From Ktedonobacter sp. 13_1_20CM_4_53_11 (GTDB taxonomy: Bacteria; Chloroflexota; Ktedonobacteria; Ktedonobacterales; Ktedonobacteraceae): a stretch of DNA of 9,671 nucleotides. Each line of letters starts with the position of its first letter. The stretch's first letter is position 1. Under the pieces are notes generated by a model. That model saw only the letters and a program-made list of their open reading frames with translations, searched no databases and had not been told where the DNA came from. Location: positions 1 through 9,671 of the forward strand of contig MNIY01000080.1 of assembly GCA_001919995.1 (NCBI GenBank). The letters run 5' to 3'. The position numbers were made by a program, and so were the translations under genes. Below, piece by piece: positions 1 to 6,970 of this stretch.

Positions 1-1341
1 CTGCCCCGCTACGGTAATATTGATCGTGCCTACTGGGCACTCAGACCTACGGGAGTTATGCGGACGCTCTACATGGCCGGGTTCGATCAAACTGTGTCTA
101 TCTTGCAGACTACGCTCCCCGATTCGCCTGTCATCGTCTACCTGCTTGACCATGAATGGTTTTTTGGCCGGCACCAGCGGCTCTACCTCGGCCTGGATCA
201 GCACGACGAGCAACTTCGCTTTCTCCTCTTTTGCCGGGGCCTGCTCGACGCGCTGCCGCAGCTTGGCTTCGCTCCCGATATTATCCACCTCAACGATTGG
301 CAGACCGCCCCCTGCGCCGCCTACCTGCGCACAACCTATCGCCATCTCCTGCAAAAAGGGGCGACCCGCGTCGTCTATACGGTGCATAACCTGCAATACC
401 AGGGTCGTTGGGATCCCTCCATCCTGTATGAGGCGGGACTGGAACCCGCCAGCGTCTTCATCGCGAACGGCCTGGAGTTCTGGGGCGACGTCAATTGGAT
501 GAAAGCCGGGATTATGTACGCTGACGTGGTAACTACCGTCTCGCGCCGTTACGCCGAGGAGATCCAGACGCTGGACTATGGCTGGGGCCTCGATGAGGTG
601 CTCTTTCAGCGCCATCCGCGCATCTTCGGCATACCCAACGGCCTCGATTGGGACGCCTGGAATCCCGCGACCGATAGCTACCTGGCAGCACAGTATTCCG
701 CAGCGGATGCGCTACCAGCCAAAGCGCGCAATCGCACAGCGCTGCGGCAGGAGTTTGGCTTGTCAGATGATCCAGCTTTGCCGCTAGTGGGCATCGTCAG
801 CCGGCTCGTGGATCAGAAAGGGTTCGATCTCATAGCCGAGATCGCTGCTGAGCTACGTGAACTACCGCTGCAACTCGTCGTACTGGGGACAGGGCATCCA
901 CGTTATGAGCAGCTGTTCCGCGACCTCGCCTCGAGTTCTGCGCATATTCGGGCACACATAGGCTTCGACATCGCCCTCTCTCACCGCATCTACGCGGGCG
1001 CGGATTTCTTTTTAATGCCGAGCGCGTTCGAGCCGGGCGGACTGGGACAGCTAATTGCGTTGCGCTATGGCACGCTGCCCATCGTCCACGCCACCGGCGG
1101 CCTGGCCGACACCGTAACCGACCTGGATGCCGATCCCAAGAATGGCAATGGGTTCAGCTTCACGCCGTACAAGGCCTCTGCGCTGCTCGATGCACTGCGC
1201 CGCGCCTTGCGTCTCTATGCAAAGCGCATTCGCTGGTCCACCCTCGTCAAACGCGCGATGGCGTACGATTCACGCTGGTCCGCCAGCGCCCGCGCCTATA
1301 GCGACCTCTATGGGCGGGTGTTGAAGCTGCCGCCTGTATGA
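1..1341 (+). CDS. glgA: Glycogen synthase GlgA (ADP-glucose type, GT5), 5' end outside the window
   Basis: Cytoplasmic enzyme that adds glucose from ADP-glucose to the growing alpha-1,4-glucan of glycogen. The frame is open from base 1, so the ATG at 58 is internal and the N-terminus with the usual KxGGL substrate loop is missing; 446 codons are visible. They open with a LPRYGNID-like stretch typical of GlgA. Further family landmarks (numbered from base 1) are HNLQYQG at 129-135, GLEFWG with a following KAG..YAD..TTVS stretch, NGLDWDAWNP, SRLVDQKG at 267-274 with the phosphate-binding Arg268 and Lys273, and the FEPGGLGQ and TGGLADTV motifs near the C-terminus. The length after these motifs is normal and it ends in TGA. 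One oddity: the usual EPCGL motif reads EPGGL (Gly346). The gene is clearly richer in G+C than those downstream (36 of 60 bases at 241-300). It is probably not part of the downstream operon, from which a 254-base gap separates it. Family assignment is firm. Confidence 0.95.
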   Translation: MPRYGNIDRAYWALRPTGVMRTLYMAGFDQTVSILQTTLPDSPVIVYLLDHEWFFGRHQRLYLGLDQHDEQLRFLLFCRGLLDALPQLGFAPDIIHLNDWQTAPCAAYLRTTYRHLLQKGATRVVYTVHNLQYQGRWDPSILYEAGLEPASVFIANGLEFWGDVNWMKAGIMYADVVTTVSRRYAEEIQTLDYGWGLDEVLFQRHPRIFGIPNGLDWDAWNPATDSYLAAQYSAADALPAKARNRTALRQEFGLSDDPALPLVGIVSRLVDQKGFDLIAEIAAELRELPLQLVVLGTGHPRYEQLFRDLASSSAHIRAHIGFDIALSHRIYAGADFFLMPSAFEPGGLGQLIALRYGTLPIVHATGGLADTVTDLDADPKNGNGFSFTPYKASALLDALRRALRLYAKRIRWSTLVKRAMAYDSRWSASARAYSDLYGRVLKLPPV

Positions 1342-1392
1342 GGAGGAGCGTGTTGCACAAATTAAATGTTTCGCAAGAATGAGTACATTACT

Positions 1393-1431
1393 AAATTTTC
1401 ACATTCATAATACCTGAAATATTGCTTTTTT
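1393..1431 (+). terminator. Possible weak terminator after glgA
   Basis: An imperfect A+T-rich inverted repeat (AAATTTTCA at 1393-1401 against TGAAATATT at 1415-1423, seven of nine pairs) is followed by a run of T residues at 1426-1431. The stem has almost no G+C and a 13-base loop, so it would be unstable. The position, about 50 bases after the glgA stop, is right for a terminator, but the call is weak. Confidence 0.2.
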
Positions 1432-1439
1432 CTCCTGTT

Positions 1440-1483
1440 TCTTAACCATTTCTCAACTGCCTCTCAACCGCCTCTCAATCACT
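1440..1483 (+). promoter_or_regulatory. Four tandem 11-bp direct repeats, Pho-box-like operator
   Basis: Four heptamers lie exactly 11 bases apart: CTTAACC (1441-1447), CTCAACT (1452-1458), CTCAACC (1463-1469) and CTCAATC (1474-1480). The spacers are ATTT, GCCT and GCCT. Eleven-base spacing of direct half-sites is the signature of PhoB/PhoP/SphR-type winged-helix response regulators, which bind head to tail on one face of DNA. The first unit matches most of the CTTAACCT unit known for the cyanobacterial SphR Pho box. The array ends about 20 bases before a candidate -10 box, so the last unit overlaps the -35 position, as in activator-dependent pho promoters. It lies 113 bases before the first glycosyltransferase start. 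The repeat is seen directly; the regulator is inferred, and another OmpR-family protein is possible. Confidence 0.6.
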
Positions 1484-1500
1484 ATTAAATAAAACAAATG

Positions 1501-1506
1501 TACAAT
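1501..1506 (+). promoter_or_regulatory. Candidate -10 box of the polysaccharide operon
   Basis: TACAAT differs from the TATAAT consensus by one base and lies in an A+T-rich stretch 20 bases after the last 11-bp repeat. No good -35 hexamer is present at the right distance (about 1478-1483), which fits a promoter that depends on an activator bound to the repeats. Transcription would start near 1513, leaving a leader of about 80 bases. This is a visual match only. Confidence 0.35.
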
Positions 1507-1595
1507 CACACACAATATACCGATCATAAAAGTCACCGCTAATGCTCAAATTGATATATGTGTGAACGTCATGTGGTAAGGAGTGCAGTCTAAGT

Positions 1596-2375
1596 ATGTT
1601 AATGCAAGAGCGTCCACAGCGCCCAACCATCAGTGTCATTATTCCAGCGCGGAATGAAGGTGGAAACCTCCCATTTGTGCTGCCTCATCTTCCTTCCATC
1701 GTTAGCGAAGTTATCCTGGTTGATGGACATTCAATCGATGATACTGTTGCGGTAGCACGACAGCTGTCACCTTCCATCCGAATCGTCAAGCAGGTGGGTA
1801 AGGGCAAAGGCGATGCCATAAGAGCCGGGATTGCTGCTTCCACAGGCGACATCATTGTAATGCTCGATGCTGACGGATCGGCCGACCCCTACGAGATGCC
1901 GAATTTTGTTGCAGCACTCATGGCTGGAAATGATTTTGCCAAAGGCTCGCGGTTTGCGAAAGGTGGAGGTAGCCACGATCTCACACTCATACGCAGCATG
2001 GGTAACTACGGACTGAGTAAGCTCGTCAACCTGCTTTTTCAGGCAAGCTTCAGCGATTTGTGCTATGGCTACAACGCCTTTTGGAAACACTGTTTTGACC
2101 ACGTGGAAATTGACAGCGACGGATTTGAAATAGAGACGATGATTACTATCCGCATGCACCAGGCCCAATTCAAAATTGTCGAGATTCCCAGCTTTGAGCA
2201 CCAACGTATTCACGGTGCGAGCAACCTGCACACATTCAAGGACGGTTGGCGGGTGTTGAAGACGATTGTGAGAGAGCGACGGAGAAAAGCTTCAACTCCA
2301 CTGCATTTATCTCATATTTCAGCAACGTTTGACGTACAAGGGCAATCGTCAACGCCTGAGGAGATAGTCCTGTAA
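1596..2375 (+). CDS. Family 2 glycosyltransferase, DPM-like (polyprenyl-phosphate sugar synthase type)
   Basis: Predicted cytoplasmic or membrane-peripheral glycosyltransferase of 259 residues using a nucleotide sugar. The GT-A fold is visible in order: SVIIPARNE at 13-21, the nucleotide-binding DGHSIDDT at 43-50, GKGKGDAIRAG at 68-78, the metal-binding DxD as DADGSADP at 91-98, and KGSRF at 115-119. A basic RIHGASNL..F.DGWR segment near the C-terminus is typical of dolichol-phosphate-mannose-synthase-like GT2 enzymes, which charge a polyprenyl phosphate with one sugar. There is no C-terminal membrane domain, as in soluble DPM forms. The ATG at 1596 is the first in-frame start, with AAGGAG at 1578-1583 twelve bases upstream; a second ATG at 1602 is possible and would need an even longer spacer. 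It is the first gene of the run. The last 30 or so residues are hydrophilic and look unconserved. The fold is firm; donor and acceptor are unknown. Confidence 0.85.
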   Translation: MLMQERPQRPTISVIIPARNEGGNLPFVLPHLPSIVSEVILVDGHSIDDTVAVARQLSPSIRIVKQVGKGKGDAIRAGIAASTGDIIVMLDADGSADPYEMPNFVAALMAGNDFAKGSRFAKGGGSHDLTLIRSMGNYGLSKLVNLLFQASFSDLCYGYNAFWKHCFDHVEIDSDGFEIETMITIRMHQAQFKIVEIPSFEHQRIHGASNLHTFKDGWRVLKTIVRERRRKASTPLHLSHISATFDVQGQSSTPEEIVL

Positions 2376-2392
2376 TCATTGACCGATAGGGC

Positions 2393-2411
2393 GCTCATAA
2401 TTTAGATGAGC
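2393..2411 (+). repeat. Short inverted repeat between the two GT2 genes
   Basis: GCTCAT at 2393-2398 and ATGAGC at 2406-2411 are perfect inverted repeats with a 7-base loop. No T run follows, so it is not a classical terminator. It could form a small mRNA hairpin between the first and second genes, for example affecting stability, or be chance. Confidence 0.3.
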
Positions 2412-2434
2412 TAAAGTAAAGAAAAGAATGGAAG

Positions 2435-3457
2435 ATGTCCGAGACAACACGTGATATTTCTGTAATTATATGTGCATATACCGAGAAGCGATGGGACGAC
2501 CTGGTAGCTGCTGTAGAGTCGGTGCGACAGCAAACGCTAAAGTTTGATGAAATTATCATCGTGATTGACCATAACCCTATTTTACTGAAAAAGGTGCAGG
2601 ATCACATAGCAGGTGTGTGTGTTGTGGAAAATACGGAGACACAAGGTCTATCGGGTTCGCGGAATAGCGGTATCGCTGTAGCGAAGGGTGAGATAATTGT
2701 TTTCCTCGATGACGATGCCGTGGCAACATCTGATTGGTTGATGTTTCTCAAGGAAGCTTTTTCTGATCCACAGATATTAGCTGCCGGTGGTCCTGTTATT
2801 CCACTCTGGTTGGATAGCGAACCCGCCTGGTTACCGGAAGAATTTTACTGGGTCGTGGGTTGCACTTATCGAGGCACACCTCAAACCGCCCAATTAATAC
2901 GAAATCCAATAGGGGCTAATATGTCCTTCAAGAGAGAGGTTTTCGATATTGTAGGCGGCTTCCGCAGTGAAATTGGTCGTGTAGGAACACGACCTCTTGG
3001 CTGTGAAGAGACAGAACTGTGTATCAGGGCACGTCAACACTGGCCTGAAAAAGGTATTCTGTATCAGCCAGAGGCTATCGTGTATCATCGTGTACCGGCT
3101 AGTCGCACATCCTGGCGCTACTTCTTTTCTCGCTGCTATGCCGAGGGTCTATCGAAAGCTTTCGTATCACAGTATGTAGGTGTGAAAGACAGTCTTGCAT
3201 CTGAGCGCATCTATATTTTCCGAACCTTGCCACAAGGAGTTGTACGAGGCCTGATTGATGTTTTCTTATATCATGATCTCAACGGATTTGCGCGAGCTGG
3301 AGTCATTATCACTGGATTAGCTGCAACAACAGCAGGGTATTTTGGAGGTAGTATTTTTTTTCGAGTATCGAAATCCGAAAGGGATTTTGCAACTGAAGCA
3401 GTTTTTCGCCGCAATTCTAAAGCATCACAATCTCTCACTGCTCGAGTGAGGTCTTGA
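2435..3457 (+). CDS. Family 2 glycosyltransferase (AglG-like type)
   Basis: Predicted glycosyltransferase of 340 residues that extends a lipid-linked glycan in the cytoplasm. Visible landmarks are SVIICAYTEKRWDDL at 9-23, VIDHNP at 43-48, GLSGSRNSGI at 71-80, the metal-binding DDD at 92-94, GANMSFKREV at 160-169 and an acceptor-side CEETELCIRA at 190-199 that supplies the usual catalytic acidic residues. The CAYTEKRWDDL opening and EETEL motif recall the GT2 group often named glucosyl-dolichyl-phosphate glucuronosyltransferase (AglG-like); that name should not be taken as the real specificity. A hydrophobic stretch at about 288-309 could anchor the protein to the membrane. The ATG at 2435 is the first in-frame start; only a loose purine-rich stretch precedes it. 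It follows the first GT2 gene by 59 bases and probably shares its transcript. Family is firm, sugar unknown. Confidence 0.85.
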   Translation: MSETTRDISVIICAYTEKRWDDLVAAVESVRQQTLKFDEIIIVIDHNPILLKKVQDHIAGVCVVENTETQGLSGSRNSGIAVAKGEIIVFLDDDAVATSDWLMFLKEAFSDPQILAAGGPVIPLWLDSEPAWLPEEFYWVVGCTYRGTPQTAQLIRNPIGANMSFKREVFDIVGGFRSEIGRVGTRPLGCEETELCIRARQHWPEKGILYQPEAIVYHRVPASRTSWRYFFSRCYAEGLSKAFVSQYVGVKDSLASERIYIFRTLPQGVVRGLIDVFLYHDLNGFARAGVIITGLAATTAGYFGGSIFFRVSKSERDFATEAVFRRNSKASQSLTARVRS

Positions 3458-3492
3458 GATAATAATGGTCGTCAGGATTTTTCCACTCGTCC

Positions 3493-3526
3493 GAGGGAGG
3501 TAAAAATGAGGAACCGGATTGGCTAG
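3493..3526 (+). other. Strong ribosome binding site with a six-codon reading frame (leader peptide or frameshift relic)
   Basis: GAGGGAGG at 3493-3500 is followed, after five bases, by ATG at 3506, which is the best Shine-Dalgarno/start pair near the flippase gene. The frame opened encodes only MRNRIG before TAG at 3524-3526. The next frame (from 3508) is open from 3466 straight into the flippase and reads EEPDWLERLQD, which looks like plausible protein. One extra base just after the ATG would join this start to the flippase. So this may be a translated leader peptide, or the true start separated from its gene by a one-base deletion or a sequencing error. Confidence 0.4.
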
Positions 3527-3591
3527 AACGTTTGCAAGATTGTTGTCAGGATCCGGAGGTCCCGGGGGGCAGGAGGAATGGTGGAGCCACT

Positions 3592-5724
3592 ATGGTTAAT
3601 CTTGTGTTTTTCGACAAACAGGCTAGCCCATGGCTGTTGATGCACTCGCTAGCCCGTCGACTACGTAGTGATTCTCTGCTGCGCAACAGCATCTACCTTA
3701 TGGGCTCAACAGTTGCTACTTCAGCAATTGGCTATCTCTATTGGGTCGTGGCAGCCCACATTTACACAGTTCATGATGTCGGCCTGGCATCAGCATTTAT
3801 CGCAGCCATGACGCTAACCTCAACTTTTGCCAACATGGGTATAGGTTCCACGCTAGTGCAGATGCTGCCTCACCGTCAAGCAGGTTATGCATGGTCGCTC
3901 ACGCTTAACGTCTGCATCGCTATGGGTACCTTGACTAGCCTGCTTGGTGGTATCGTCGTCGCTATAGCTCTTCCCCTCTTGTCGTCCCAGTTCACTGTAG
4001 CCAATTACCATGCAACCTATATCCTTATTTTCATTGCAGGCGTGATACTATCAACTGTTGTCGTGCTACTAGATCAAACTTTCGTGGCAGAACGGGCCAC
4101 GGGGAATATGGCGGTGCGGAACGCGGCTTTCGCACTTCTTAAGCTTCCAATAATGGTACTACTCGTCCAGGTGGGAGCATTAGGGATCTTGTCCTCGTGG
4201 GTTATGGCTCTTGCTGCTTCTCTGCTTCTTGTAGGGCTTGTGCTAGTACCGCGTCTCAAGCGTGGCTACTGCCTGGCTATGCGCGGCATGACCAGGCAGA
4301 TACAACCTATGCTCTCATCACTTGCGGGGCATCATTTCATCAATCTTGGTGGTACGTTACCGATGTATCTTTTGCCAGTGTTCGTGGCGGTAAAGCTATC
4401 GGCGACAGATAATGCTTACTTCTATACCACATGGATGTTGGGCAGCCTCTTTTTCATGGTATCATCAGCGGTGGCAACGGCGCTGTTCTCTGAAGGCTCG
4501 CATGCAGCGAGCAAGGTGATGCGTAAAGTCTATGCAAGCACCGTGATCATTGGCATGCTCTTAGGCCCAATACTGCTGGCTTTCCTCCTGGGCGGACGCT
4601 ACATTTTGTCATTGTTTGGACCTGGCTATGCCTGGCGTGGCCAGCCGCTTTTGATGATCCTCATGGTCTCAGCAGTACCTGATGCAATCACTAATATCTA
4701 CGTGAGTTTGCTACGTGTGCAGGAACGTCTGCGCCTTGCTGCACTACTCAACCTATGTATGGCAGCGTTCACACTGGTTCTCGCATGGATACTGCTCCCG
4801 GTGCTAGGTATTGCCGGGGCAGGTTGGGCCTGGCTGATCGCTCAATCAGTTGGTAGCCTGATAGTGGGCGTAGATATCCTCATTTCTCGAAGCCGCGTGT
4901 ACTGGCTGTACAAGGGGAGGGAGTCTATGCGAGTATCTGTTCTCCGGTTGCTCACAGTGCGCAACTGGGCGGGGTTTTGTCGTTATATCCTGTTACGTCT
5001 CCGCTTTCACAACCTGCGTGTTGGCCTCTTCTTCCTCGACCGTGGAGCCCATATGGATGTCGGCCCCAATGCTCGCATCCGTTTCGGACGCGGTGTACGC
5101 TTCATGCGAGATTTTACGGGTCATTTCTACGGGGACGTTACAGTAGGTGATGGAGTCTTCTTTAATCGCGGCTGCTACGTAGCAGCGTACAGCGGCCTGA
5201 CCATTGGTAACCACTGCCTCTTCGGTGAGGGGGTATCGATTCACGACGAGAATCACGTTGTAGGTCGTGGCTTTGAGCCAATTGCCACGCGCGGCTTTGA
5301 AGTGAAACCGATAGTCATCGGTAACAACGTGTGGGCTGGCGCAAAGGCTACCATCTTACAAGGCGTCCACATTGGGGATAATGCCGTGATCGGAGCGAAC
5401 GCAGTAGTCACGCGCGATGTGCCTGCCGACACAATAGTGGGAGGCATCCCGGCTCGTGTATTGCGTGAGGTGAAGGAATCCTCACTGCCTGTAGAACAGA
5501 GAAACAAAGCCACAGAAGCTATCTGGCTGAAAGAGACATTCATACTGCCAATCGTGAAATTATCGGCTATTGGACAGGTTAATAGAGAACCAGATAGGAA
5601 TAAAAAATCTCCACTGCCATATGGAGCAAACTGGCATAGTAACAGTAATGGACATAGGCTGAAGCCTGCTCGACTACAACAGCTCCCTCAATATCTGAGT
5701 GATACGCCCATAATAGACCCATAA
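3592..5724 (+). CDS. Wzx-like flippase fused to a left-handed beta-helix acyltransferase
   Basis: Two-domain membrane protein of 710 residues. Residues about 30-430 carry roughly twelve hydrophobic segments (near 33-57, 63-84, 101-130, 141-162, 176-193, 197-220, 247-270, 276-300, 314-340, 350-372, 383-404, 407-430) in the pattern of Wzx/PST-type flippases of the MOP superfamily, which move undecaprenyl-linked glycans across the inner membrane. From about 485 to 625 the protein is a hexapeptide-repeat acyltransferase: IGNHCLFGEGVSIHDENH with the likely catalytic His555, then VIGNNVWAGAKATILQGVHIGDNAVIGANAVVTRDVP and a closing GGIPARV. These are WbbJ/LacA/NodL-type motifs, which usually transfer acetyl from acetyl-CoA. 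The last ~80 residues are hydrophilic and unrecognised. ATG 3592 has GGTGGAG at 3580-3586, five bases upstream; a TTG at 3532 lacks a good site. Three in-frame stops (TAA TGA TAA) end it. Domain calls are firm; substrate is inferred. Confidence 0.85.
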   Translation: MVNLVFFDKQASPWLLMHSLARRLRSDSLLRNSIYLMGSTVATSAIGYLYWVVAAHIYTVHDVGLASAFIAAMTLTSTFANMGIGSTLVQMLPHRQAGYAWSLTLNVCIAMGTLTSLLGGIVVAIALPLLSSQFTVANYHATYILIFIAGVILSTVVVLLDQTFVAERATGNMAVRNAAFALLKLPIMVLLVQVGALGILSSWVMALAASLLLVGLVLVPRLKRGYCLAMRGMTRQIQPMLSSLAGHHFINLGGTLPMYLLPVFVAVKLSATDNAYFYTTWMLGSLFFMVSSAVATALFSEGSHAASKVMRKVYASTVIIGMLLGPILLAFLLGGRYILSLFGPGYAWRGQPLLMILMVSAVPDAITNIYVSLLRVQERLRLAALLNLCMAAFTLVLAWILLPVLGIAGAGWAWLIAQSVGSLIVGVDILISRSRVYWLYKGRESMRVSVLRLLTVRNWAGFCRYILLRLRFHNLRVGLFFLDRGAHMDVGPNARIRFGRGVRFMRDFTGHFYGDVTVGDGVFFNRGCYVAAYSGLTIGNHCLFGEGVSIHDENHVVGRGFEPIATRGFEVKPIVIGNNVWAGAKATILQGVHIGDNAVIGANAVVTRDVPADTIVGGIPARVLREVKESSLPVEQRNKATEAIWLKETFILPIVKLSAIGQVNREPDRNKKSPLPYGANWHSNSNGHRLKPARLQQLPQYLSDTPIIDP
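4912..4929 (+). promoter_or_regulatory. Internal Shine-Dalgarno and in-frame ATG at the domain boundary of the fusion
   Basis: AAGGGGAGGGAG at 4912-4923 precedes an ATG at 4927-4929, with GGAGG (4916-4920) six bases from the ATG. That ATG is in the same frame as the fusion and is its Met446, between the last flippase membrane segment and the acyltransferase. Starting there gives a 265-residue protein with the basic, amphipathic N-terminus common in stand-alone hexapeptide acyltransferases. This suggests either a nested start that makes a free acyltransferase, or the relic of a former separate gene joined to the flippase by loss of a stop codon. Confidence 0.5.
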
Positions 5725-5797
5725 TGATAAGTTTCAATTAATTCGTACGAGCTCTCCTGGGCACGCAATAAATTTACAAAGTGAAGAGGCAAGGTTG

Positions 5798-6967
5798 ATG
5801 AATAGAAATAGAAATATGCTGAATGTATTGATGGTAACTGCACGCTATTTTCCTGACATAGGCGGTATAGAGACGCATGTCCATGAAGTCGGACGCCGCC
5901 TCGCGAGTAATGGTATCAATATCACACTTCTGACAACTATGCCACATGCCCTCTCTACTCCGCTTCACAGGGAGATGGTGGTCGAAGGAATGCGTGTCAT
6001 TCGTGTTCGATCCTGGCCTTCGGAGCGTGATTACCATATCGCGCCTGAAATGTATCCCATTATCAAACATGGTAAGTGGGATCTTGTCCATTGCCAGGGC
6101 TATCACACATTTGTTCCACCAATAGCGATGCTTGCGGCCAAAAAAGCAGAGATCCCATACGTGGTTACGTTTCATAGCGGTGGGGATTCGTCTCGCTTCC
6201 GCAAAGCAGTCCGAGGGCCTCAGCGAATGGCGCTCCGCCCGCTGTTGGCGGGTGCAGAGCGGCTGATTGGCCCATCCCAATGGGAAGTAGAGTTCTTTCG
6301 TGAGCAGTTGCATCTCCCAAAGACGCAGTTTGCCGTCATCCCAAATGGAGCTCAACATTTACCTGATTTGTCAGTCTCGGCGCGGGGAACGAAGGATGGC
6401 AAACTGATTGTCTCGGTGGGTAGGCTTGAGCGGTACAAAGGGCATCAACGTGTGATCGCGGCTATGCCAAAGGTGCTGGAACTTGTTCCAGATGCGCGAC
6501 TCCGCATAGTGGGTAAGGGTCCGTATGAGCCAGCTCTACAGAAGATGGCGAGGGAGCTTGGCGTTGCCGAGCGCGTAGAAATCCGGGCAGTTCCGCCAGG
6601 TGATAGTGATGGCATGGCTTCGATATTTGCGCGCGCTGACCTTGTGACGCTACTTAGCGAGCATGAGGCTCAAGGTATCGCTATTCTGGAGGCGCTCGCC
6701 CTTCGGCGTCCAGTGCTCGTTGCCAGCTCAACTGCGTTGCAAGAATTTGCCGACCGTGGTCTTGCACGTGCGGTTTCCCTTAGGAGTAATCCAGACGAAG
6801 TGGCTACAGCAATGGTCAGACAAATACGTGAACCGCTGGTGCCAGTCAATGTCGAATTGCCAACATGGGACGATTGCGCAGCTGATCTGTTAGCCCTTTA
6901 CCAGTCCGTCGCAGGAAAAAGATTCTCATGCGTAAATATACTCACGGCACAAACAGTAAGCGGATAA
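5798..6967 (+). CDS. Family 4 (GT-B) glycosyltransferase
   Basis: Cytoplasmic retaining glycosyltransferase of 389 residues, expected to add a sugar from a nucleotide donor to a lipid-linked glycan. The N-terminal acceptor domain opens with LNVLMVTARYFPDIGGIETHV (GGIETHV at 22-28), the standard GT4 glycine-rich entry. The C-terminal donor domain has IPNG, SVGRLERYKG with Arg209 and Lys214 for the donor phosphates, RIVGKGP, and the E-x7-E motif (EAQGIAILE, Glu290 and Glu298) that holds the nucleotide sugar. The ATG at 5798 is preferred; a TTG just before it (5795) is in frame, and AAGAGG at 5784-5789 lies eight bases upstream of the ATG. It follows the flippase fusion by 73 bases and ends three bases before the next start, which points to translational coupling. 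Sugar specificity cannot be told from sequence. Confidence 0.88.
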   Translation: MNRNRNMLNVLMVTARYFPDIGGIETHVHEVGRRLASNGINITLLTTMPHALSTPLHREMVVEGMRVIRVRSWPSERDYHIAPEMYPIIKHGKWDLVHCQGYHTFVPPIAMLAAKKAEIPYVVTFHSGGDSSRFRKAVRGPQRMALRPLLAGAERLIGPSQWEVEFFREQLHLPKTQFAVIPNGAQHLPDLSVSARGTKDGKLIVSVGRLERYKGHQRVIAAMPKVLELVPDARLRIVGKGPYEPALQKMARELGVAERVEIRAVPPGDSDGMASIFARADLVTLLSEHEAQGIAILEALALRRPVLVASSTALQEFADRGLARAVSLRSNPDEVATAMVRQIREPLVPVNVELPTWDDCAADLLALYQSVAGKRFSCVNILTAQTVSG

Positions 6968-6970
6968 ATC

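Noticed and set aside
20..502. 160-codon frame overlapping glgA in another frame
   Set aside because: It lies wholly inside the clear GlgA frame and its translation is rich in Ser, Arg and Cys with no recognisable motif; a shadow of a G+C-rich gene.
1341..1382. AGGAGGAG followed by GTG/TTG and a ten-codon frame just after the glgA stop
   Set aside because: The spacing to the start codons is short and the frame ends at 1382 within an A+T-rich gap; more likely a chance purine run than a gene.
1509..1564. Long-range inverted repeat CACACAATATA / TATATGTGTG in the leader of the first GT2 gene
   Set aside because: It needs a bulge and a 35-base loop, is made of simple A/T and CA/TG sequence, and would partly precede the predicted transcription start.
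1767..2231. 154-codon antisense frame opposite the first GT2 gene
   Set aside because: It covers the DxD and other conserved GT2 motifs on the other strand and shows no family resemblance.
3532..3591. TTG at 3532 as start of the flippase
   Set aside because: No Shine-Dalgarno lies at a suitable distance; ATG 3592 has GGTGGAG five bases upstream and fits the start of flippases. The strong upstream site is discussed separately.
5722..5730. Three consecutive in-frame stops TAA TGA TAA after the fusion gene
   Set aside because: Real, but tandem stops are not rare in A+T-rich gaps and need no special function.
5774..6358. 194-codon antisense frame opposite the GT4 gene
   Set aside because: It overlaps conserved GT4 sequence, has no recognisable domain and no convincing start signal; treated as a shadow.
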